NCBI GenBank assembly: GCA_003224525.1
Contig: QHZB01000185.1
Location: 1 to 50,782, forward strand
Source of the DNA: Acidobacteriota bacterium
GTDB taxonomy: Bacteria; Acidobacteriota; Terriglobia; Acidiferrales; UBA7541
Direction: 5' to 3'
DNA length: 50,782 bases
Shown: positions 18,037 to 26,135 of the stretch, one piece after another
Numbering within the stretch: position 1 is the first letter of the stretch
Layout: each line of letters starts with the position of its first letter
Translations under genes and position numbers: made by a program
The notes under the pieces: model-generated
Database searches by the model: none
Seen by the model: only the letters and a program-made list of their open reading frames with translations
Told to the model about the DNA's origin: nothing

Positions 18037-18765
18037 ATGAAAAGAATGCTTCCCGTACTCTTAATTGGCGCGGCACTTCTCGGCTACTTGGTCAGCTACG
18101 CTTCAAAATCTTCTCCGCAACCCATTCTCAGCGGCCACTTCGACGATCTTTCGATGATCCCCAGCACCAACGCCCAGGACAGCAAAAACGAAGTCATGCC
18201 CTTCGGTTTCAATTCTCCCAAAGAACCACCTCTCGCGCCCGATGCTCCGCCCGTCACGTACTGGAACATCGACGACATTCGCAAAGCGCACACCGATATG
18301 GCCGAGAGAGCCGCCAAAATGGTCAAAGAAGCCGGCAGCGGAAGTTCCCAGTCGTTTGGCGGCGGGCCGGTGCACGTCCAGACGCGCAACTTCAGCATGT
18401 TTATGCTCTACCGCATGTATCGCGACAAGCCCGTCCTCAGCTTGACCAAAGTCGACAGCGTTCTTGATGACGCCGAGCAGCACGCCGGTGCCTACGATTT
18501 CTATGTTTTCACCGGTGGTTCGGGCGAAATGATCCTCGGCGGAAAAATTGCCAACCGCCAGAACCTTAAGGATAAGGACGGGATCATCCCAGGGGAATAC
18601 CGCGGCCAGCCGGTCGTCGGTGGGCAAACCTACAAAGTGAAAGCCGGCGATTGGCTGCTGATTCCGCCTGACACGCCGCACCAGCCCAAGCCGGATCCCG
18701 GCGGCTTCAGCTACTTCATCATGAAAATTAACGTTGGCGTTTATCCCTGGAGCCTGATTCGCTAG
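18037..18765 (+). CDS. Exported cupin-domain protein
   Basis: 242 residues with GGAGGA upstream of ATG 18037. The N-terminal membrane segment MLPVLLIGAALLGYLVSYA directs export or anchoring. The C-terminal half is a cupin: AYDFYVFTGGSGEMILGGK and AGDWLLIPPDTPHQPKPD, with the His and acidic positions that hold a metal in this fold. It is the fourth gene of the aldolase-PQQ-cytochrome run, 75 bases after the cytochrome gene. A role in binding or isomerising the same substrate is inference. Confidence 0.75.
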   Translation: MKRMLPVLLIGAALLGYLVSYASKSSPQPILSGHFDDLSMIPSTNAQDSKNEVMPFGFNSPKEPPLAPDAPPVTYWNIDDIRKAHTDMAERAAKMVKEAGSGSSQSFGGGPVHVQTRNFSMFMLYRMYRDKPVLSLTKVDSVLDDAEQHAGAYDFYVFTGGSGEMILGGKIANRQNLKDKDGIIPGEYRGQPVVGGQTYKVKAGDWLLIPPDTPHQPKPDPGGFSYFIMKINVGVYPWSLIR

Positions 18766-18801
18766 TCAAGTGCAGCAAACGGAGCACGCGACGAGGGGGA
18801 A

Positions 18802-19293
18802 TCAGCGCAGCTCGCTGGACTCGATGCCTTTCTTGCGGGCTTCGTCGAGGAGTGCGTCGATTTTGGACACCAGATCTTTCTTCTTGTCCTGCAAGGCGCG
18901 CATTTGGACCTCGATGGGTTCGCGCTCGTAGCTTTTGTTGAGTTTGACGCCGCTCGCGGACGTCGACGGTTCGCCTTCGCTGAAATTCTTCAGATCGAGG
19001 AGCTGTCTTTCGATATCGGCGATCTCTCCCTGCAGCTTGTCGAGTTGCTTGCGAACCGATGCGACATATTGTGCGTTTGCGGGCTTGGAGGATGCCGGTT
19101 TCGGCTTGTTCTTGAGGTCGCCGACGACGGAGACGGCGCCATTCGCGCCGGAGAGGTTTTCGTTGGTCCAGACTTTTTTTGGTTTCTTGGTCTCGGCAGG
19201 CGGTGCAGGGGCACCGCGGTCCTGAGATTGCGCAGCAGGGGAGAAAGCTGCGAAAAGCGTCAAGATCATTGCAAATGAGAGCGAACGGGGCAT
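18802..19293 (-). CDS. Secreted coiled-coil protein, unknown function
   Basis: 163 residues; TTGGAGGT precedes ATG 19293. A signal peptide (LSFAMILTLFAAFSPAAQSQ) is followed by a low-complexity Pro/Lys segment with KKVWTNENLSG, then a predicted coiled coil from about residue 75 (VRKQLDKLQGEIADIERQLL) and a second helix at the C-terminus. The KVWTNxxL stretch followed by a helical part looks like a family of small secreted proteins, but I cannot name it. It is convergent with the cupin gene. Confidence 0.7.
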   Translation of the reverse strand: MPRSLSFAMILTLFAAFSPAAQSQDRGAPAPPAETKKPKKVWTNENLSGANGAVSVVGDLKNKPKPASSKPANAQYVASVRKQLDKLQGEIADIERQLLDLKNFSEGEPSTSASGVKLNKSYEREPIEVQMRALQDKKKDLVSKIDALLDEARKKGIESSELR

Positions 19294-19357
19294 GCCACCT
19301 CCAATCTCTCAAGGTCGAGGACTCTACCGTCTTAAACCCATTCTAGGAGGAAAAGTT

Positions 19358-20272
19358 TCACCGATCGGTATCGTCTGCGTGCGGCTTGTCCGACTCGGCA
19401 AGCCCGAGTTCCTGGTGAATGGCTGCAAGGGCTTCCTTGGGCGGGCCGATGTAGCGATAGTTCGAATAGAAGGTACGCTCGTGGACGGAGAAGCTCAAAA
19501 ACAATTTGCGGCCGTCGAAATCGTATTGCGAGAAGCTTGCGAGCCACAGCCCAGGTAGAAATTCGTAGCGCTCCTGCATGAAGTGGCTGCCCTTGTAGAT
19601 CTTTCCCAGAAACAGGCCGACGGAAATGTCTTCGATGACGTTGCCTTCGACGCGAGCAAGTTCGCCGGAGGCTTCGTCGACCCACACAAAGCCACGCACC
19701 TTGGGGAAGATGGCGCTGAACCGTGATGTGCGTTTGAAGGCGGGGTTGGGCTCCATTTTGTATTTGGAAAGCATGCGGTCGCCGCGCTGCTCATAGGCGG
19801 CAAAAGTGAACAGGAACGCATTGTGCGCAGCGTCGATGAGATCGTTTCGATCTTTCTTTTTCTTTGCATATTTTTCCAAGGCGTCGCGCTGAGATGCGGC
19901 GTCGTTGACAAGCAGCGCCAGTGCGCGCGCCAGACTCTCGAGATCGCCGCGATAAGCGGCGGAATCCTTGGGCTTGCCGTCGTCGCCGACGGGAATGCGA
20001 AACATGCCCGTTCCTGAAGGAACGACGCGCAAGATTTTTATCACCGGGGGAGCGGGATCGCCGGGATTCTTGCGGGTCTCGACGCGTTCGATGCGCTCGT
20101 ACAAGTCGAGGGCGGCCTCGCCTTTCTTCTGGTTGGCGATGACGCGGTTGAAGAAATCCGGTCTCGCCAGCCCGATCGCGGGCGTGGAATCCGGCACGAC
20201 GGATTGCGCGGCGGAGTCAGCAGCGAGAGCCAAACACAGAACCGCGACGAAAATAAAAGCACGTTTAAGCAT
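19358..20272 (-). CDS. Secreted protein of unknown function (outer-membrane lipoprotein-sorting-like)
   Basis: 304 residues from ATG 20272. The signal peptide is KRAFIFVAVLCLALAADSAA. The mature part has an Arg/Lys-rich helical N-terminus and a beta-rich C-terminal half (FVWVDEASGELARVEGNVIE, LPGLWLASFSQYDF) that resembles the folded half-barrel of LolA/LolB-like proteins. No catalytic motif is seen. It lies 64 bases upstream of the 18802-19293 gene on the same strand, so they may form a two-gene unit. An inverted repeat GTACA-7-TGTAC lies near 20323-20339. Confidence 0.6.
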   Translation of the reverse strand: MLKRAFIFVAVLCLALAADSAAQSVVPDSTPAIGLARPDFFNRVIANQKKGEAALDLYERIERVETRKNPGDPAPPVIKILRVVPSGTGMFRIPVGDDGKPKDSAAYRGDLESLARALALLVNDAASQRDALEKYAKKKKDRNDLIDAAHNAFLFTFAAYEQRGDRMLSKYKMEPNPAFKRTSRFSAIFPKVRGFVWVDEASGELARVEGNVIEDISVGLFLGKIYKGSHFMQERYEFLPGLWLASFSQYDFDGRKLFLSFSVHERTFYSNYRYIGPPKEALAAIHQELGLAESDKPHADDTDR

Positions 20273-20385
20273 AAGGCGAAGTGGCGAGAGAGCCACCAAT
20301 GTCCACTCTGATTTGATTCGCATTCGTACATAATTGTTGTACACCGCCAGAACCCCGGAATGTACTTGTAGATGTGAATCTATAA

Positions 20386-20820
20386 CTAACGGATCGCTCG
20401 ATCCGCCAGGGTCCTACGGCTTCGCTTTCTCCACCGGCTCTTGGTTTGCTGCTGCGCCGCTTCCGTCCAGGGCGGCACGATCCCCTTCAAGCGCGCGTAG
20501 GCGATGGACTGGCCGAGATGCTCACCAAAATGTCCCGTGATGATGATGAAGGAACCGCGCAGGGTGGTTTCGCGATTGAACATTTTTTGAGGCTTGGCGG
20601 TATCGGCGTCGTTAAGGGCCACGATGGCATTGCGGAAATGCGCGAAGGAATCCTTCATAGCCTGCAGGACTTTAGATTTGTCACCGGAGAGGAAGCCTGC
20701 TGGTGGGGCGGTACCCAGTGCCCCGGCAATGCCATAATTTGCCGCCGTAATGTGGTCCTGAACCAGGATTCGCCAGTCGATCTCGCGATTGTCGAACGGG
20801 AGCTTTTGAAACTTCTCCAT
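20386..20820 (-). CDS. DinB-like protein, N-terminally short
   Basis: 144 residues. The DinB four-helix-bundle metal-binding fold is recognised by ILVQDHITAANYGIAGAL, the GTAPPAG loop and HFGEHLGQSIAYARLKGIVP. The first helix present in most DinB proteins is missing, and an in-frame stop lies just upstream, so the gene is probably truncated at its 5' end. The basic C-terminal tail (SRWRKRSRRTLADRAIR) runs through a palindromic repeat at 20391 and is not part of the family. It may be inactive. Confidence 0.6.
   Translation of the reverse strand: MEKFQKLPFDNREIDWRILVQDHITAANYGIAGALGTAPPAGFLSGDKSKVLQAMKDSFAHFRNAIVALNDADTAKPQKMFNRETTLRGSFIIITGHFGEHLGQSIAYARLKGIVPPWTEAAQQQTKSRWRKRSRRTLADRAIR
20391..20410. 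repeat. Small palindromic repeat, copy 5 (variant)
   Basis: CGGATC-GCTC-GATCCG followed by GCCAG, a variant of the family with a compact loop. The GATCGCTC...CGCCAG arrangement mirrors copy 3 at 8461. It is read through by the tail of the DinB-like frame. Confidence 0.45.
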
Positions 20821-20869
20821 GCCAAGGGCTCATCTGTTCTAGAATTGTCGCTGGGTGGCGGAGTGAAGA

Positions 20870-22246
20870 ATGACCAGCGACGTTGCGATAAGACGCTATT
20901 TGGCGCTCGGGGGTCTTTTTCTCGAACTGGTTGTTTGTCCGACTCTGACGAGCCAGGCGACTAAATCTCCCTCCTCGATTTCCGTCCCGCGCGAAGTCAC
21001 GTCGTGGTTTAAGAGCGCTGCAATGCCTCTGGACAGCACGAATCCCGAGAGCGGACTGGACGACCTGCGTCAGATGGAGTCAACCATTGGGAATGCCCGC
21101 ATAGTTGCCATGGGAGAGGCGACGCATGGCACCCGGGAATTCTTCCAACTGAAGCACCGCATGCTGGAGTTTCTCGTCGAGAAAAAAGGCTTCACTGTAT
21201 TCGGTATTGAGGCGAACTGGCCGGAATCCCTGGCGATCAACGATTATGTGTTGAACGGTACCAGTGATGCGGTGGAGGCGCTCGACGGTTTGTATTTTTG
21301 GACCTGGAACACGGGAGAAATGCTGGACATGATCCAATGGATGCGCAAGTACAACCGGGATCCGAAGCACACGAACAAGGTAAAGTTTTTCGGATTCGAT
21401 ATGCAGGTGGCGCACCTGGCAGTAAGGAATGCGGAAAGGTACCTGGAAAAGGTTGACCCCGGAGAAGCCAAACTGGCCTCGACGCTACTTGCTCCTTTGA
21501 GTGATGCCAACCGGGAACGCGAATCTGCAAACAAATCGAAGTACTTCTGGCAGAAGACCGCGGGGATGATCGAATCCTTCTTGGGGTCGCTTGAACGCCG
21601 GAAGAAAGTGTACGTGGAGGCGTCCTCGCTCGAGGAGTGGACATTGGCTCGACACAATCTGGAGATTGTGCGACAGGCTGTGGAAATGCATTCCGTGGAC
21701 CGGTCGGGCAATTTTTCGCCTCGCGACCAGTCCATGGCAACGAATGTGGAATGGATTCTTGACCAGGAGGGGCCGGAGTCAAAAATCATGCTATGGGCGC
21801 ACAACGGACATGTGTCCACGGCGCCGCTCGGTGAGGGGGAGTCCATGGGCATGGTCCTCCGGAAGACTTACGGGGCGAGAATGGTGGTGTGTGGATTTTC
21901 TTTTGACCAGGGTTCTTTTCAAGCGCTGCAGAGAGGCAAAGGGCTTCGGCAATTCACGGTAGGTCCGGCAATTCCGGGTTCGCTGGATGCGGCCCTGGCA
22001 GCGGCGGGAATTCCCCTGTTTGCCGTTGATCTGCGGAGAGCGCCATCGAGCGGAACGGTTGCGGATTGGTTGAATACCCCCCAACCAATGAGAAGTATCG
22101 GGGCGATTTACAGCGAGAGTGCGCCCGACGCATATTTCGTTCCCGTGACTCCACACAGCTTTGATGTGATTTTATTCGTCAGGCGCACAACCGCGGCGCA
22201 TGAAAATCCAAAGTTCTCGGAAATTGAATTTCGCGGAGGGCCGTGA
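20870..22246 (+). CDS. Erythromycin-esterase-family protein
   Basis: 458 residues, with a hydrophobic N-terminus that may be a signal peptide. The family signatures are present: ARIVAMGEATHGTREFFQLK near residues 76-95, GIEANWPESLAINDYV, FFGFDMQ, RDQSMATNVEWIL and LWAHNGHVS. The Glu and His residues used by Ere-type hydrolases are kept. Such proteins are widespread in soil bacteria, and few are known to open macrolides. The stop at 22246 falls exactly where a helicase remnant on the other strand loses similarity. Confidence 0.85.
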   Translation: MTSDVAIRRYLALGGLFLELVVCPTLTSQATKSPSSISVPREVTSWFKSAAMPLDSTNPESGLDDLRQMESTIGNARIVAMGEATHGTREFFQLKHRMLEFLVEKKGFTVFGIEANWPESLAINDYVLNGTSDAVEALDGLYFWTWNTGEMLDMIQWMRKYNRDPKHTNKVKFFGFDMQVAHLAVRNAERYLEKVDPGEAKLASTLLAPLSDANRERESANKSKYFWQKTAGMIESFLGSLERRKKVYVEASSLEEWTLARHNLEIVRQAVEMHSVDRSGNFSPRDQSMATNVEWILDQEGPESKIMLWAHNGHVSTAPLGEGESMGMVLRKTYGARMVVCGFSFDQGSFQALQRGKGLRQFTVGPAIPGSLDAALAAAGIPLFAVDLRRAPSSGTVADWLNTPQPMRSIGAIYSESAPDAYFVPVTPHSFDVILFVRRTTAAHENPKFSEIEFRGGP

Positions 22247-23225
22247 TCGACGCGCCCGCGACCTTGAAGGCATTGGCAGCGCCAAGCATTCCAGGGTTGA
22301 GAAACTCGAATAAAGTCCACGGCTCACCGAGGTGGTTTTCCACCGGAGTGCCGCTCACTGCCAGGCGGTGTCGTCCGCGCAGAAGCCGCGCGGCCTTCGA
22401 CGATTCGGTTTCCGCAGTCTTGACCACCTGCGCCTCGTCGAGCACGACGTAATCAAACTCGGCGTCTTTGAACCGCCAGGCGTCCCGGCGCAGCGTGCCG
22501 TAGGTGGTGAGCACCAGGTCGTAAGCGGTGAAGTCATTGCCGTTGTGCTCCAAGCCGGTATGATCGAGCACGCGCAGCTGCGGAGTGAAGCGTGCCGCTT
22601 CCTCCTTCCAGTTGAATACGAGCGACTTCGGAACGACCACCAGGGACGGACCGACGGGCTCGTCTGCGGCGCGCAGTTCGCGTCGGGATTCGAGCAGCGC
22701 CAATACCTGCGCGGTCTTGCTCATACCCATGTCGTCCGCCAGGCAGCCACCGAAGGAGAAACGCTGCAGGAAGTACATCCAACCCAAGCCTTCGCTTTGA
22801 TAATCACGCAGGCGACCCACAAATCCCGCGGGCTGTGCCGCAGGTTCGACGCTGTGAAACCGTCGTAGCTCCTCGCGCACGCGTGCGAAGGTCTCATCGC
22901 AGCGGGTTTCTGGTTGCGCCGCCACTAGGGCGTCAAGCAGCCCCGCTTGGCTCTGACGGAAGCGCACGTGACCTCGCTCTGGCTCACCCATTCCAGCCAG
23001 CGGGCCAATACGGCGGAGGTTCAGATCCTCAAGCGCGAGGCGTGCGTCCGCTTCAGAAAGTCCTAGCTTGCCGAGAGCCGCTTTGATAGCGATTTCGGAA
23101 AGGGGAATGCGCTCAGTTCTAGGATGTTTTCGGTATTTTGCAAAAGAGTGGTCGCGCGTTTCGTGAGTCGTTGTAGTGACTCGGCTGCGGAGGATCAGAA
23201 CGACCGTGTCCAGGAGCAACCGCAC
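22179..23225 (-). pseudogene. SNF2 helicase fragment fused to a PIN toxin remnant
   Basis: The frame opens with RLLLDTVVLI and, 30 residues on, SEIAIKAALGKLGL, both hallmarks of a VapC PIN toxin with the middle scrambled. From about residue 100 it is an SNF2/Swi2 ATPase: LRDYQSEGLGWMYFL, GGCLADDMGMSKTAQVLALL, VVPKSLVFNW, DEAQ and SGTPVENHLGEPWTLFEFLN. The usual DMGLGKT is DMGMSKT. The N-terminal regions and the whole second helicase lobe are missing; similarity ends near 22250 beside the esterase stop. The chimera spans at least two deletion or recombination joins and is presumably inactive. Confidence 0.75.
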
Positions 23226-23351
23226 CTAGTCTCGTCCTTCGACGAAGGTGTCGACTTCGTCGTCCGACATGGGCTTCCACCATTCCGGTTCGAGCACTTG
23301 AGTCTTGCCCTTGAGGGTTCCGAGCAACCGCTTTTTGCTGGGCTTTTGGTG
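23226..23351 (-). pseudogene. C-terminal remnant of a Phd-type antitoxin
   Basis: This frame reads KKRLLGTLKGKTQVLEP and then MSDDEVDTFVEGRD-stop. The stop directly abuts the GTG of the PIN remnant. The KRLLGxLKGK...F-E-G-R ending is that of prevent-host-death antitoxins paired with PIN toxins. An in-frame stop at 23352-23354 removes the DNA-binding half. The remaining stretch up to 23573 has no recognisable gene. Confidence 0.5.
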
Positions 23352-23573
23352 TCATTCGACTGTGATGCAGTCAAATACCGACGGGCTGACCCACAGGGAA
23401 CTCCCGAGAAACTTACGGTGTGTATTTCTCGCTGAATGAGAATCTTCACGGAGTCATCCTGGCATTCTCGTCCAGATTGAAAACTACACACTAAAAGTAT
23501 GACTTTATCGGCCTATGCGAGAAGCCTATTCGTTCTGACCTGTCGCCAGGCTTTGCCTTTACCTTAGCTTGTC

Positions 23574-23602
23574 TTGCACACCCGCCGGAGATGTAATACA
23601 AT
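23574..23602 (+). promoter_or_regulatory. Candidate promoter of the RHH/PIN operon, possibly leaderless
   Basis: TACAAT at 23597-23602 (five of six -10 consensus) with TTGCAC 17 bases upstream. The start codon of the antitoxin is at 23609, only six bases after the -10, which is where transcription would begin. No ribosome-binding site is visible, so the mRNA may be leaderless. Confidence 0.45.
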
Positions 23603-23608
23603 TAGTTC

Positions 23609-23863
23609 ATGAAAAGTCTCACCGTACGATTGCCCGAGCCACTGGTGGCGGACATTGAGGCGGAATCGCGCGGACGGAAGATCTCGAAGTCGGATGTAGT
23701 TCGCGAAAGGCTCGAGCGTGCGCCTCGCCAGCGGCGCCGCACTGCCTCCCTCACTGCCATCGCCGACCTTATCGGATCGGTGGATGGCCTACCTACCGAC
23801 CTAACTGCGCGGAAGAAGGAATATTTGCAAGCCACTGGTTATGGCCAGAAACGTCCTCGTTGA
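23609..23863 (+). CDS. Ribbon-helix-helix antitoxin
   Basis: 84 residues. The N-terminus KSLTVRLPEPLVADIEAESR followed by KISKSDVVRERLER is a MetJ/Arc/CopG ribbon-helix-helix: a beta strand that contacts DNA and two helices. The C-terminal 40 residues would bind the toxin. The gene overlaps the PIN toxin by 23 bases, and as in other type II modules the antitoxin comes first, consistent with autoregulation of the pair. Confidence 0.85.
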   Translation: MKSLTVRLPEPLVADIEAESRGRKISKSDVVRERLERAPRQRRRTASLTAIADLIGSVDGLPTDLTARKKEYLQATGYGQKRPR

Positions 23864-24251
23864 CGCTGGATTTGTTGTAGCGTTGCTTAGCCGTCGCGAC
23901 GCTCACCACCAATGGGCCGTGACGCAAGCCTCCGAACTGCCTCCGCCTTGGTCCACGTGCGAAGCCGTTCTGTCCGAGGCTTTCCACCTTCTCGGAAAGC
24001 TTGGTACTCCCAATCTCGGCGCACTACTTCGCCGCGGCGCTCTGCTGGTCGCCTTCACACTTACCGAGAACGTGGAGCCAGTCGTGAAGCTGATCGAGAA
24101 GTATTCTAACGTTCCCATGGGCTTCGCCGATGCTTGCCTCGTTCGCTTGACCGAAACGCTTGCCGATCCCATCATCCTCACGACCGACCAAGATTTCCGA
24201 GTTTACCGTCGCCATAGCCGGCAAGTGGTTCCCTGTGTGACACCCGAGTGA
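23841..24251 (+). CDS. PIN-domain toxin (VapC-like ribonuclease)
   Basis: 136 residues. PIN acidic residues are in place: the first Asp in NVLVDAGFVVAL, a Glu in LSEAFHLL, Asp residues in MGFADACLVRL and a last acidic pair in LTTDQDF. These coordinate the metal of a ribonuclease, and VapC toxins typically cut tRNA or rRNA. It overlaps the upstream RHH antitoxin gene, forming a complete type II toxin-antitoxin pair. The target RNA is unknown. Confidence 0.88.
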   Translation: MARNVLVDAGFVVALLSRRDAHHQWAVTQASELPPPWSTCEAVLSEAFHLLGKLGTPNLGALLRRGALLVAFTLTENVEPVVKLIEKYSNVPMGFADACLVRLTETLADPIILTTDQDFRVYRRHSRQVVPCVTPE

Positions 24252-24314
24252 TCTTGTCGCCGCTCATTCCTGCTGAAAGTGAACCCGCAAGCCGCTTAGG
24301 CTCGTACTCACAGT

Positions 24315-25568
24315 CTAGCTTTTCTTTCGCTTTGGTTTTCCGCTGACGACATGCTCCTTGAAAAGTGGCACGAGCCGGAGTTGCTCGTCGATCTTGCGGC
24401 GTCCGAGATCGTCGATTGGCAATCCTGCGTTGTGCTGCGACCACGTATGAGTGAACACGCGCGCAGTTTCGTGCGCTACGTCTTTCACCAGGCCTCGAGG
24501 AACACCCGCTTGCACAGATGTTTTTTCCAAGAGTTCATCGTCCAGGCGGGATACATCCTTCGTTCGGGCGAGCGGCAGGCCCAAGCCTCGGTCCGGCAGA
24601 TACCGCATTGTGGAAACGTAATCGTAACCGGGCGCAAGTGTCGGCGTTCGGCCGTCGCGGTAAAGCAGAGACCAGTTTTTTAGATGCATATCGGCGTTCC
24701 CGATCGCCGCATTGAAAACAATACGCCGAATGAATTCCCTCAGCCCTTTCTCGCCGAGAAGCGCCCAGATGTCTTTGGCCATTCCGGTGTATCCGTGCTC
24801 CTCGTATTTCTTTTCCGGATACTGTCCGTAGATCTGATTGAAATCCTCCGCGTGAATCCGCTCTCCGTCCGGTCCGCGATCGAAACGCCGGATGAAGTAC
24901 GCGTTCGTTTTGTTTTCCGCGAATTCAGGCGGAAGGTTCTCGATCGAGCCGACCGGTATGAGCCCGAATTCCGGCACATCGATTCCCACTTCCTTGGCCA
25001 GCGTCATCATCGCGAATTCGTTTTCCGGCACCTTGGGGAATCTTGGCGACGGCAGTTTTACGATCCACTGGCCGTCCCGCCCCTGGGCTGGAATGCGAAG
25101 TTGTTTTCCGCCCCGGCCTATCGTGGAGAATTTTAGCTGAACTCCGGCGAGAGAGAAGCGCAGCACTTCTTCCTTGTTCGCTTCGCGCGTTTCCGATTTC
25201 TCTTCCGGCGGCGGCAGCGGTTGTCCTTCACTGTCTTCGGCGATGACGGCGCCCGGCAAATCGGCCCCGACGAGCCACAACAACGGAAATTCTCTCTCCG
25301 GACTGATTCCGGCGCGCTGCGCGAGATAGTCGCGCAACACGCCGTCGCGCTCGGGCAGGAGATTCGAGAAAAAAGGAGGCAGGCGCCGTTGAACCTCTCT
25401 CGGCCTCGTGACGAGCTTTCGCTCGATATCGTAATAGCTCAGGCTGAGTACCGGGCGGCGCTCGTCTCCGACATATCCCGGATCAAACACAAAGATATTC
25501 TTGTCGGTTACGACATTCGTGATCGTGCCGACGAGACGGTTCCCAAGTTTGATTCTGAGCGTAGGCAT
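24315..25568 (-). CDS. hipA: HipA serine/threonine kinase toxin
   Basis: 417 residues. HipA kinases phosphorylate aminoacyl-tRNA synthetases or other targets and trigger dormancy. The N-terminal HipA_N region (residues 1-100) ends with LLPERDGVLRDYLAQRAGI. The kinase core includes the ATP-binding loop SLAGVQLKFS, VKLP with the ATP-site Lys, FIRRFDR, the catalytic GNADMHLKNWSLLY and a metal-binding YDYVST. All catalytic positions look intact. It follows hipB with a 13-base gap. Confidence 0.93.
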   Translation of the reverse strand: MPTLRIKLGNRLVGTITNVVTDKNIFVFDPGYVGDERRPVLSLSYYDIERKLVTRPREVQRRLPPFFSNLLPERDGVLRDYLAQRAGISPEREFPLLWLVGADLPGAVIAEDSEGQPLPPPEEKSETREANKEEVLRFSLAGVQLKFSTIGRGGKQLRIPAQGRDGQWIVKLPSPRFPKVPENEFAMMTLAKEVGIDVPEFGLIPVGSIENLPPEFAENKTNAYFIRRFDRGPDGERIHAEDFNQIYGQYPEKKYEEHGYTGMAKDIWALLGEKGLREFIRRIVFNAAIGNADMHLKNWSLLYRDGRTPTLAPGYDYVSTMRYLPDRGLGLPLARTKDVSRLDDELLEKTSVQAGVPRGLVKDVAHETARVFTHTWSQHNAGLPIDDLGRRKIDEQLRLVPLFKEHVVSGKPKRKKS

Positions 25569-25581
25569 CTCAAATTTCCTT

Positions 25582-25878
25582 CTATCCTTCCGTTTCCGTC
25601 AGGCTTCCGACGAGCGGTACCGGCTCATCTTCGCTTTTTCCTTCGCGTCCGTTCATGAGGCTTTCCACCAAGGGAACCAGCCCGGTGGGGACAAGAATAG
25701 GGGAGAGCCCAACAGCGTTGGCAATCTGTTCTAGCGTCGTCCATTGAAAGTCAGTTTCCCCGCGCTCGATTTTCGAAATATGCGATTGCGGCAGGCCGAC
25801 CAGAGCCCCCAGTTCCGCCTGCGTCAAACCCCGGGCGGTTCGCGTCTGCTGCAGGCTCTTTCCAATCTGCTTAAGCAT
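25582..25878 (-). CDS. hipB: HipB-like antitoxin, XRE-family regulator
   Basis: 98 residues with an HTH_XRE domain at about 8-62: LQQTRTARGLTQAELGALVG and LPQSHISKIERGETDFQW. It should bind the operators just upstream, neutralise HipA and repress the pair. The C-terminal 30 residues are acidic and may contact HipA. The ATG at 25878 has a GGAG-like GAGTCTC complement region only weakly placed, so the ribosome-binding site is not obvious. Confidence 0.9.
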   Translation of the reverse strand: MLKQIGKSLQQTRTARGLTQAELGALVGLPQSHISKIERGETDFQWTTLEQIANAVGLSPILVPTGLVPLVESLMNGREGKSEDEPVPLVGSLTETEG

Positions 25879-25899
25879 ATGAGACTCCTTGTACAGCTA

Positions 25900-25976
25900 C
25901 TATAGCATATTACGACTACCATCAGTGATATGTCTTAGCATCTATATTGTAAAAATATATGCCATAGCATCTATAT
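25900..25976. promoter_or_regulatory. hipBA operator array
   Basis: Two direct 20-base repeats at 25928-25947 and 25957-25976, identical at 18 of 20 positions and spaced 29 bases apart, share ATATG and TAGCATCTATAT. A third, inverted half-site CTATAGCATAT is at 25900-25910. The region is much more A/T-rich than its surroundings and sits directly upstream of hipB, as expected for cooperative autorepression. Confidence 0.65.
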
Positions 25977-26135
25977 GACAGGCACTGACAGTCGGGGACC
26001 CAGCGATACGGATCTGCGACTGTCCCGGAGTGGCTTTGCAGTGGAAGCATCAACCCAACGAATGCTCGTGGCCTATTTCACTTTACGCGCTCTTGCTCAA
26101 CGCCGCCCCGCTCAGCAGCGGCTCCAGCGCCGCGC

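Noticed and set aside
24363-24385. TGGCAC followed by TTGC resembles a sigma54 promoter.
   Set aside because: The spacing is nine bases rather than about five, and it lies inside hipA.
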